Shown: positions 51,548 to 61,110 of the stretch, in pieces
How positions within the stretch are numbered: the first letter of the stretch is position 1
Layout: each line of letters begins with the position of its first letter
NCBI RefSeq assembly: GCF_029784155.1
Contig: NC_073691.1
Span: forward strand, 127,224,714-127,288,713
Source of the DNA: Uranotaenia lowii
Taxonomy: Eukaryota > Arthropoda > Insecta > Diptera > Culicidae
Direction: 5' to 3'
Length of the DNA: 64,000 nucleotides
Made by a program: the position numbers and the translations under genes
Notes under the pieces: model-generated
What the model saw: only the letters and a program-made list of their open reading frames with translations
Database searches by the model: none
Told to the model about the DNA's origin: nothing

Positions 51548-53172
51548 ATCAACAGCATATCAACATTCGATTCCAAAGAAGTTTTTCAGTCGCATCCGGT
51601 ACTTCGCACTTTTTCCTACCATGATGCTGAAAGAGGAACATAAAAAGAATTTTAGTAAACAAATATATTCATCATTTACAAGAAAAACTTCAACCCAAAC
51701 ATACAATTAAAAAGATTACAATCACATTTCTCTAAAGAAAAACTCGAAGATTCACGGTGAGTTTAGGAATTATGTTTGTCAAGTTATGTCGTAAGACGGA
51801 ATACTATGTAAATAAAATAAATATACATTGAATTGAGACGGAAATTTGCAAATGAGAGTTTGAAGGGACGGGTAATTGATTCAAGATCACGGTCACACCA
51901 TCCCAATGGGATAGTCGCACGTATAAGAAATAATAATAACAATGACTAACGCATATGGAAAGTACTGGATAAGTCGCCCCTTACGACGTTGACCAGTATC
52001 CCAGTGGTACTATTCATTAAGTCACTACCACACAGCAGATTTTTTAGATATTTTACTATCTCCCTAGTATTGTATGAACTTGTGCCAAATAAAGGATTTC
52101 ATATTAATTCCGGCCGGTAAACTGGTTAGTAGAGAGTTCAGAAAAAGTTGTTGAAAAATGCTTTAAAGTTTTCCAATAAATTCATGAAATATTGAAAAAT
52201 TTTCATCTAAAAAATTTGAAAATATTTTAAAAGAGAACATTCAAAATCAGATTTCTTTATTTGGAAAGGGCTGGATCTTTTTGTGTTGGTCGCTGTATTT
52301 TAAGGTGCGTCAAAATCACAATGGTGTGAACACTAAAACTGCTGCAGTCAAACAAGTTTTGTGATTTTTTCAAAAACAATTAAATGTTCCATTTGTCCAT
52401 GAGCCTAACATAGATTTTTTCAAAATTTTCGTATGTTAGCCTAAGTGAAATTACAACCGGTCCTCAAATAAAGAGGCAGTCTTGCGGAAACCGAATTCTT
52501 TATGTTTAGCGTACCAGTTGACCAATCGGAAAGTTTTCCAAGTGGAAATCCTACCGCGCCTTCAGGGGTGGAAATCGGAAAACTTTCCTGCTAGACGACG
52601 AGAAAACTTTTCGTGCGAATATCCTGGGTCGGCCGGCAACAAATCCCTGCTCGATTCGATAGAGTGCGCTCGGGTTGAACTGAAAGTCTGCCGAAAAGTT
52701 GGAAAGTTGTCATAATTATGGGTCAGGGTTTCGGAAATTGTTTGACAAAACCCGAGGTCAAACAATCATGGAGCTTAAGCCTTTATGACCGTCGCCGGTT
52801 TCCTTCTGGTCCCTCGATTGGCAAAGTTACTGAAAACGCCTAATGTCCTCCTGGCCGGCGAATAGAAAAAGGAACCGGTTCATCATTTATGTTTACTTTT
52901 TAAGGACCGGTAGAATGAGTTACTTAAGCCTCGAATGTTGTTGGTTTCGTAAAGGGTGTTGATTTTAGTTTCACAGTAATGGATTATAGGTATTTTATTA
53001 TTCATGATAGAACGTTCGAGGGAAAGTATACAAAATCCTCAAATATTTTTCATGAGAACAGATTTTTTTTATTTCCATTTATACACAGATTTCTGACTTT
53101 AAAAAGGTTCTTAATTTAAATGGAAATTCTAAGTTTATATAAAAATAGTCAACTTCCTTCATTGCTGAATCT
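51548..53172. other. No recognised gene
   Basis: 52480-52880 is GC-richer with a 77-codon + frame (52482-52715), but without motif or splice evidence. A 12-bp inverted repeat (GGAAAGTTTTCC and GGAAAACTTTCC, near 52530 and 52577) is present. The rest is AT-rich. Confidence 0.4.
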
Positions 53173-53275
53173 GAAATATAAAATTTGAAATCTAAAATTT
53201 GAAATCTGAAATCTGAAACCTGAAATCTGAAATCTGAAATTTGAAATTTGAAATCTGAAATCTGAAACTAAAGTC
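53173..53275. repeat. Short 7-bp tandem, relative of the 13-bp minisatellite
   Basis: This is a degenerate run of GAAATCT/GAAATTT units. On the opposite strand it reads AGATTTC, exactly the 7-mer half of the 13-bp unit at 9925-12545. Confidence 0.7.
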
Positions 53276-53389
53276 TGAAATCTAAAATCTTAGCATGGAA
53301 TTTAACATTCGCGTTGAATTTCGACTGCATTTTAGAAAATTTTCCATTTCCTGAGTGGGGAAAACTGATCGCTAAAGCACAACACACTT

Positions 53390-56300
53390 CCCAAGTAACA
53401 CAGATTGAGCCAATTGGCTTTTTTGAGTTTTAATGTTGTTTTATGAAGACTTTTCTATGGCATCCAATTTTTAAAACGGGTTTATTGTAACATAGGAAAT
53501 GCTTCATTTATTGTGTGTTTTAAAAGAGCCCTGAATGTTTTGCTAAAACTTGAATAAAACACTATCTTAAGAGTGTTGTTAAAAAGTTGCAAAAGTATTG
53601 CTAAAGCATCAATAAAACACATACTTTCCTGTCTTTATTAGGGCTTTGGTATCAGTTTTAAAAATGCGCTCAATGCGCTTTTAAAACTAGCGTTCAAGCC
53701 AAGTTGAAAAACTGTTTTATTGGCACAGTGAATGTAGGCATAATAAAACTAAGTGACAGATGATTTGACAATCGAGACGAACATTTACACGCTTAAACTT
53801 TTTTACCTCTTTTTGAGATAGCATAACCTGTTTTAAAAGGATTATCACTCAAAATTGAGAAAAGCGGGCTATAAAAATGATATAAATTAACACAGCCAAA
53901 TTTATGTGATAAATAAAATCAACTTTGTTGCATCCGCATTCAAATTTAAATACAATTACATCACTAGTCGCTCAATTCTTAGGGTTCGAATAAAAGCACA
54001 CTGTGAATAAACGTTTTTGTGATTCGATAAGAATAAATATAATAGACAATTAATTTACAAGTACGCCGAAAATATAACTTGTTTTATTTATCTCTCAATG
54101 CGAAGTCAATCTATATTTACGTCATCCAATCCAAAGTTAACAAAATTATTTCCGGATAAACCGCCCTTGAACATTTCTAGAAGACTGCAGCCACCGGCTT
54201 CTCCTCAGCAAATGCGGAGAAATAAGGCTTCATCACAAGCGAAAATACTCATTCTATGCTTTCATCAGTCTCAACAAGTTTCAGATGATATATATTCAGA
54301 ATGAAAACCACTAGCATCGGCCGATCATTGAAAATTACTGATTATCTGATTATCGTAAGCAAAACATCCGAAGCACATATTATATAATCGTTTTATCGCT
54401 TCCAATTGCAACAATTACCTTTATAGTTTGATATGTCGCATATTATTAATAAAATCGTTTCCTAGATCGTTAGCCTACTGTTTGCAGAAAAGTTTTCCCA
54501 TACAACTATTTTAACAGTTTTTAACAGTTACATAACCTTATTACATATTCATAGTACAATAATTTCGGAATTCACGATTACGGCAATGTATTTTACAATT
54601 TATATGATCGTTTGTTAAACGTTTTATTACGCTTCCTCAAATCATCGTTTGACGATTTAAGAAGTCATTTGGTTATAATTCTCATTTATGCGGGTTTTTT
54701 CAGCTTTGAGGCCAGTTTTTTTGGGGCCGTTCACTAATTACGTAAACACGATTTTGGAAATTTTTAACCCCCCCTCCCCCCTGGTAAGACAAAGTAAGAT
54801 TTTTGAAAGCCCCCCCCCCTCCCCCCCTAGTAAGATCTTACATTTTAATTCTTCGAGAAATTGACACGTTTTTTTTTTTAATTGAACTCCTTAATTTTTG
54901 AAAAAAAACGTGATTAAAAGAGATTAAAATCCTAGAGAAAGTAAAGACCAAAAAAAATCAAAAATAGGTTGAAAATATTAAAAATGTGTATTACGTGCTT
55001 ATAAGTAAAGTTTTTTTTAAGTTAAACTGAATAACTTCATTTGAAAAGCACAACTCATAAATAAACAACAGATGAAATGTCATAAACGAATATAGAATAA
55101 TTTTCCGTAAATTTCCACAATCGAATACGAGTGAAAGATCAGGTTAGCATATGTTACCATAAAAATTGGTATGTGTTTGAGCTGAAAGCGCTCAAATCGT
55201 GGTGTCATCACGCGCAGATTTCCTATTTGTTTCTGAAAATTTTGCAATTAAAAAATTGTTATTATGAAAAGCTCTAAGCAACGATCTTTTTTAATAACGT
55301 GATTTAGTGTTTTTTGTGACATATTTGTTTGAAATGGTTGTCTATTAATTTTATAGAACCAACATTTTTTTTTTAATTCAAAGATGTTAAAAGATGAACA
55401 GCATTACATTAAAAAAAACCCAACAAATAGGTAGTGAGAAAAAATTAAAACCTAAGGTTTCGTATGGCTGTGACGAATCATAAATGTAACATTTCTTACG
55501 TAAGATTTTTGAAAACCCCCCCTACCCCCCTAGTAAGAGATCGTAAGCAAATGTGAAACCCCCCCACCCCCCCTATGTGCTTACGTAATTAGTGAACGGC
55601 CCCTTTATGACAGGAAATGATCTATTCAAAAACAGTCTGAGATTATTTGATAACAATACCTACTTATTATTTAAAGATAATTGACCATCCTCTAATCAGA
55701 GTCAAAAGGAAACAAAACAAAAAGTTGCATGTATGCCTTTTGCCAAGCAACAAATCGAAATGTTCTCATTTATTGCAAAAAACTTCTCTTTCTCATAAAT
55801 GTATAAATCTATCATGAGCGTGTATTCCATTTAGAGAAACGTCAGTCGAAGCTGTGATTCAAGGTCTCTTAAAACCATTTCAAAACTGTTTATTAAAAAT
55901 GTTTTATTACAACTTTTTTCTAACCGGCACAAAACCATTTAACAACTGTTTTACAACTGCCTTAAGATTTTCAATATTAACTTACTGAACGCCATGTTGA
56001 TTGTGAAATTGAATCGAAATTACTGACGCCATCTTGCTGGAATTAATACTATAATACTAAAAACTGGACATTTTCAACAAATTTGACAATGTTGGCGGTA
56101 CTATTTGTTGTAGAGCTAATGAATTTCAATACAAAGTAAAAATCGCATAATTTGAGCAAATTTATATTTTCCTTAAAATATAATTTTTTAACTAAAAAAA
56201 TGCTTAAAATGCGGTTAACCTTCTTTTTCTTTGAGGCGCGCTTATATTTTGATGCTATTTCGTATATATTTCACCAGAAATCCGAGGTTGCAGTAAGTTT

Positions 56301-56802
56301 CATGCTAAGATATCTTAAAAATAAAAATGAGAATATTTTTAAATTATTTTAAATGGAATCTTTACCAATCACCAAATGCTTGGGAGAGAAAGTCATAACA
56401 CGAGAAAAAAAACACGGACAGAATGCTTCCACAGTATAATTTCTATCAGATTCTACAGCTGCCACAGTAGAATTCCTATCAGATTCCACGGCTCCCACAG
56501 TAAAATTCCTATCAGAATCCATGACGTAGTTTTAAAAGAGCTGTGGATAGTCTTAAGAGGGCTCTGGAGGGTTTCTTAAATCTATGTCTATAAGGTCGAA
56601 TAAAACTATTCTGTTGGATGTTTTATTATTGCTTATAGAGTTAGCTTTAAAGACGTTAACAAAGTAGGGCCAACTAGTCCATATGTTAGCTTTAAAGTGG
56701 TTGTGCTAAAGCGTAGATTACGCTTTGGCTTGTAAATAACCTTTAGGAAATAGTCTTAAGCAAACTGTTAAGGTTGGAATAAAACTTAAATTGTTACTTG
56801 GG
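53390..56802. mobile_element. 3.4-kb terminal-inverted-repeat element with CCCAAGTAACA ends
   Basis: The left end CCCAAGTAACA and the right end TGTTACTTGGG are perfect inverted repeats over 11 bp. Both subterminal regions share a vocabulary of TTAAAAC, AAAACTGTTTTA and TTTAAAAG-type phrases. TT flanks each side. A second MITE (54723-55603) is nested inside; without it the element is about 2.5 kb. Short frames (54098-54304, 56152-56352, 56376-56579) have no recognisable transposase motif. Superfamily unknown. Confidence 0.55.
54723..55603. mobile_element. 881-bp MITE with GGGGCCGTTCAC ends and C-tracts
   Basis: Inverted ends start GGGGCCGTTCACTAATTACG, with TTT on both sides as the likely 3-bp target. 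Subterminal C-runs and paired phrases TAGTAAGATCTTAC / CTTACGTAAGAT are shared with 29441-35492. It is non-coding and serves as the complete short reference for that family. Confidence 0.8.
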
Positions 56803-58181
56803 TTATGCCGTTGTATTCTTCGTTAAAAAAGTTAATCGTCATTACTCAAAGCCACAAAATTTCCATATTGCTAATTGAAATTCATCATCAAGAGACAGCC
56901 CGGGAAAGCGTTACAAAGACACATTTTCATACAATCAGATGAAAGAATACGCCACTTCTCGGTATGATTTCATATTTTTCGGAATGAGAAAACCCCGACA
57001 TAGGCTGACTAATGCGGTATCACCGTTCCATTTCCCGTTCTGGCTTGTTAACAGTCATAGGGTAGCGAAGCCATTTTACGGAATGATCTCGTTCTTGACA
57101 TTTTGGATAGCAATTGTAGTTCTGTGGCAGATTCTGATATGAATTCTGTCACATCTTGTGATGATCTTTTGGTGACTTTGAAAGAACATAGTTGCTTGCT
57201 CAGCGCGTTTTAGTTGATTATTTGTTTTATTGTTAATTTTATTTAATGGTCGTTTAACAACTTAGGTCATTCTGGTAACTTTTAAGTTGAAAATCGAAAA
57301 AAAAAACATATATAATGCGAGTCAAATAAAGAAAGGAATGTATGAAAATTGCTCCGATTGCCCTTCTATCAGCGAAATGAAATCTTCAAATTCCAAGATG
57401 AGTCAAGTCCTTTTAAGTTGATCAACGAGCTTATCCTCGGTGCTTCTTGTTTTGTGAAAGCCCCCTTGAATGATTGGTGGTGGGAGTACAACACAGCTCG
57501 GGATAATACATCAAAAGCAAACCAAAATCGCGGCACGCAACACACCCGCTGATGGATAAGGAAAGGAAAGGCCGCGACTTTTGAGGAAATACATAGCAGG
57601 TAGCGAAAAAATATTGCTATCTTCCGTCAACGGCTCGCGAAAAGTAGTGGGAGGTCTTTTTCTTCTCTGACTTCGAAATTCTATCAGGTTCACAACAAGA
57701 CAGGTTTCGGAGGAATTTCGGGGGCAATCAATTACAATTTTTGTCATACAGAAGCTGGGGAGCAGAACATTTGTGGCATTTGCATGAATTTATGAATCCA
57801 CTAAGATGGTTCTTGTTTCATCTCTTATGAAAGTCAAAGTGTGGTTTCACCGTCAGGTGGATGTTTGACCCGATCAAGAACTGATCTTAACTGATTAGAC
57901 TTGAACTTTAAAGGAATCATTTACTGAAATGACACGATAAGCATTTATTGATGATAAATTTTAATCGCCGATAAATTTATTAATTTAATATGTTCATTGA
58001 CACGTGCGGCGAGATGAAACGCTAGGTAGAAGAATTTGTAAAGGCATGAAGAATAGGCGGATAGGCAAGCATCAGATGAGCTTCGTAGGATAAAGTTTGG
58101 ATAGGTGTTGAAACTGTAAGTCTAGGGCATTTTTTATTGGAAAGCATGAAAGTGTAGAGGTACGCCTTTGCCGTACCACAG
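56803..58181. other. No recognised gene
   Basis: Mixed composition. Short frames at 56939-57142 (+) and 57511-57747 (-) show no motif or splice support. Nothing repetitive was seen apart from short A-runs. Confidence 0.45.
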
Positions 58182-59268
58182 ACTACGCTGTTTGCTCTGC
58201 GACGTAGTTCCACCTCCCCGTGGTGCAGAGTGGAAACGTGTCTGCAAGTCCGGCGTATTGCAGATGTACGGCCAAGAGAACTACACCAAACCCACTAGAG
58301 GCCGTCGACGGGTCCCGCCAAACCCGCGCGGAAGAAGTGGTGCACCCGGGTACTTTGGTACCAGTACTTGGGTGTGAGCGTGATGGTCCAACACGCTTTC
58401 GGGGGGTCATGACCCTGATATGCGGATGCGACCGGAGGGAGAGCGATCGCCAACTTGTTTTGCGCTTCGGTGGGTATAGACCCGTCTGGCAAAATGAGTA
58501 GATGCGCAAAGTGGTGGCCAATGGTGGGCCGATCACTTAGGGACGTGTTTACACGTCAGTGTCCGAGAGGCACGTTCTGCCGGAGGTGTCAGGGTTCGAC
58601 ACGCGTTTCGGGAAATGTTGCACCCGAACCGCGAGTGTGACCTGATGAGGGCGTTCTATAGCTCGATCTGCGCTTCGGGTGGTCAAGCGCCCGACTTGAA
58701 GATCGGGTAGTTGCGCTGAGTGGTGACTTAAGTCAACACTATTTGTGAGTTCGGAGGAGTCTGAGTCCTACACGTGGCCTAGGGGGCTTACCCCCCCTAC
58801 CCGCGTGTTTGAACAGAGAAAGTGCCGTCGACAACTCGCTTTGTGTTTCTGGATCTTGGACTGGATTCACAAAGTTAGTAGTTGCGCTACGTGGGGACCT
58901 CATTCACACGATGAGATGTCGGGCCCTAACTCGTCAGAGGAGGGGTCGCGCATCGAGTTGTGTTAGAATGAGGCTATGCTATCAGAGGGTTCGGAAACGA
59001 GTATTGCCTTGGAGCGCACTAGCGCGAAATGACCTCCCACTATTGAAGCAAAGTGTGTCAAACAGTTCGAGGTGGGAACAAAGGTCAGTGGCCCCAGGTG
59101 GACTTTATGGCGTAGGGGGTACAGTGTTCCTTAGCATTGTATCATGAGTCGTCCAATTGCACCCATGGACCCAGAGTAGCAAACTGGGGGGACGCGGTGG
59201 CTCGCCGTGCCTTGGAATGCAATCCGTAAAATGGATTTACCACCTGGGTTAACAACTAATAAAAAAAA
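58182..59268 (+). mobile_element. R1-clade LINE, short internally deleted copy (5' UTR joined to 3' region)
   Basis: 58182-58285 matches the start of the next copy (59269-59365): CGACGTAGTTCCACCTCCCC, GTGCAGAGTGGAAACGTGTC, GAGAACTAC. What follows is GC-rich and unlike the next copy's continuation, and it ends in an A-run (59258-59268) directly abutting the next start. The simplest reading is a copy reduced to its two ends, lying head-to-tail with the full copy. The 112-codon frame at 58809-59147 is probably not coding. Proof would need the family's 3' UTR, which is beyond the window. Confidence 0.55.
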
Positions 59269-59363
59269 AAGACTACTCTGTTGCTCCGCGACGTAGTTCC
59301 ACCTCCCCGTGGTGCAGAGTGGAAACGTGTCTGCTTTATGCAGATGTACGGCCGAGAGAACTA

Positions 59364-59382
59364 CCCCCCCCCCCCCCCCCCC
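59364..59382. repeat. Poly-C run in the R1-clade 5' UTR
   Basis: Nineteen consecutive C residues lie at the point where the two 5' UTR copies stop matching (the deleted copy has ACACCAAACCC here). This may be a slippage-prone or assembly-sensitive site. Confidence 0.8.
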
Positions 59383-59634
59383 TTATGAAGACCCTCGCTA
59401 ACGAATTTGGATTACGACAATGGAATTTCTATCGGAAACCGACTCCATTGGTGAAGGTGTGAAGCTAACCGTGCCGATGTACCTGGAAGGCTGGCGGGTC
59501 GTTAAGTCACGCCAGTCTCTAACGGTTGCCTGTGGGGCACCGGGACACACCCCACAGTATCCCAGTCCTTGCTGCGCTAAGCAGGTCACTGGCGCAGTGG
59601 ACCGTTTGTTACCTGATTACTCGTGGGATCAAAT

Positions 59635-61110
59635 ATGCCAAAAAATCAGAAAGAAACAAAAAAGGACGGAACGGATAAAGGCGAAAGCCCGAATCCGTTC
59701 GGCGGGAGTAGCCTTAGGCGTTCACCGGTTAGGCAATCTGCCAACCCGGTGGACCCGACGGCAACGTCGGTGGAAGCACCGAGCGATGTGCGAGCGGACC
59801 CGTACGATCAAGTACAGGAAGCGCTGGAAGACCTACTGAGCTCCCCGGAACTCCAAGATCCGGGAGCTCCAGTAGAGTTGGTCACGGCCATGGCTGGCAT
59901 CGCTGACCTTGTGGAATGTGTGAAGGGGAAGTCCAACATCCACAAGGAAATACGCGAGAAGCTAGCCAGGGTGATGCAGCTCTTCATCGCAGCCAACAAA
60001 GCTGTGGTGGAACGGCTTGCGGAGCCCGAGGCCGCCAGACCAAAAGAGCGAGGGCCGGCAGAGACCCCTCTGAGGGCGGACACCATCCGCCCAAAGAAGG
60101 TCAATGCCTTTGCCCAAACAGAAGGCAGCCTTGCGTTTGCTGGCAACAGCAAGCGTAAGAGAGGGTCTCCCGGGGAACTCAGACCCGGGGACCCTAAGAA
60201 AAGAGCGGAGGATCCGTCTGTCCGGCAGGATCCTGCGGCCAGCGCTTCCAAGCGGGCGGAAGGCCCTGCCGAAAAGGCAGATGAGCCGACGAGCGCAAAT
60301 ACCGGATGGCGGACGGTATCGCGCAAAAGGGGAAGGCCCAAAGGTACGGAGACGGGAAAAGCCAAACCCCAACCCCAACGACGCAAACGTCGCGTCAGGG
60401 AGAGGGGCGAGGCGATTGTCGTCAAAGCACCTGAGGGCACGTACGCAGATGTCTTGCGACAGATGCGTACGAACGAAGATCTCGCCGATTTAGGCGAGAA
60501 AGTTCGGAGGATCCGTCGGACACGCACCGGCGAGATGATCCTCGAACTGAAGCGTGGTGCTGGAAACTCCAGCGGGACCCTTACGGCTAAGGCCGCCGAA
60601 GCCCTTGGTGACAAGGCTGAGGTGCGTGCCCTCTGTAAGGAAGTGACCATCCGGGTTAAAAACCTGGATGAAGTCACGACGGAAGACGAACTGCGGGTGG
60701 CACTGGTCGAGCAGTGCAAAATCTGCTCTGACCAGATGACGGTTCGTCTGCGGAATGGCCCTCCCAAATCTGGTATGCAGATTGGGCTGGTCAAACTTCC
60801 GGTTGCAGCAGCAAACGCCGCACTTAAGTGTGGGCGGCTAAAGGTGGGATGGTCTATATGTCAGATATCCATCCCCCAGCAACCGGACCGGTGCTTCAAG
60901 TGCCTGTTGAACGGTCACAAGTCGTTCGACTGCACTGGGCCAGACAGAAGTGGCATATGCTGGCGCTGCAGCGAAACCGGCCACAAGTCGGCTAACTGCA
61001 AAAAGCCTGCTAAATGCCCTGTCTGCGCTGGAGACCACGCTGTTGGCAACCCTAGGTGCCCCGCCTACACAAAGGCGCAGGCGGTACCACCCCGGGCGCC
61101 AAGAGCATAG
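59635..61110 (+). CDS. R1-clade LINE ORF1 (gag-like, three zinc knuckles)
   Basis: The protein has 491 residues from the ATG at 59635; an in-frame GTG at 59623 is not needed. The N-terminal 300 residues are hydrophilic and rich in Arg, Lys, Pro and Glu, with basic patches (NSKRKRGSPGE, QRRKRRVRERGE) that may direct nuclear entry. A conserved gag-like core follows (TYADVLRQMRTN, RRTRTGEMILELKRG, CKEVTIRVKNLDEVTTEDEL). Residues about 420-433, 442-455 and 461-475 are zinc knuckles (CFKCLLNGHKSFDC, CWRCSETGHKSANC, CPVCAGDHAVGNPRC). The protein should bind the element RNA and form the particle. It ends at TAG 61108-61110, overlapping the open ORF2 frame by 55 bases. Confidence 0.92.
   Translation: MPKNQKETKKDGTDKGESPNPFGGSSLRRSPVRQSANPVDPTATSVEAPSDVRADPYDQVQEALEDLLSSPELQDPGAPVELVTAMAGIADLVECVKGKSNIHKEIREKLARVMQLFIAANKAVVERLAEPEAARPKERGPAETPLRADTIRPKKVNAFAQTEGSLAFAGNSKRKRGSPGELRPGDPKKRAEDPSVRQDPAASASKRAEGPAEKADEPTSANTGWRTVSRKRGRPKGTETGKAKPQPQRRKRRVRERGEAIVVKAPEGTYADVLRQMRTNEDLADLGEKVRRIRRTRTGEMILELKRGAGNSSGTLTAKAAEALGDKAEVRALCKEVTIRVKNLDEVTTEDELRVALVEQCKICSDQMTVRLRNGPPKSGMQIGLVKLPVAAANAALKCGRLKVGWSICQISIPQQPDRCFKCLLNGHKSFDCTGPDRSGICWRCSETGHKSANCKKPAKCPVCAGDHAVGNPRCPAYTKAQAVPPRAPRA

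Noticed and set aside
53390..53790. Programmed or regulatory role for the AAAAC-rich repeats
   Set aside because: The repeated phrases are adequately explained as the subterminal part of a terminal-repeat element.
58809..59147. 112-codon frame in the short R1-clade copy
   Set aside because: It lies in what appears to be 3' UTR-type sequence, with no similarity to LINE proteins.
59808..60794. 328-codon minus-strand frame
   Set aside because: It is the antisense of the well-supported R1-clade ORF1, whose codon bias leaves the complement open.
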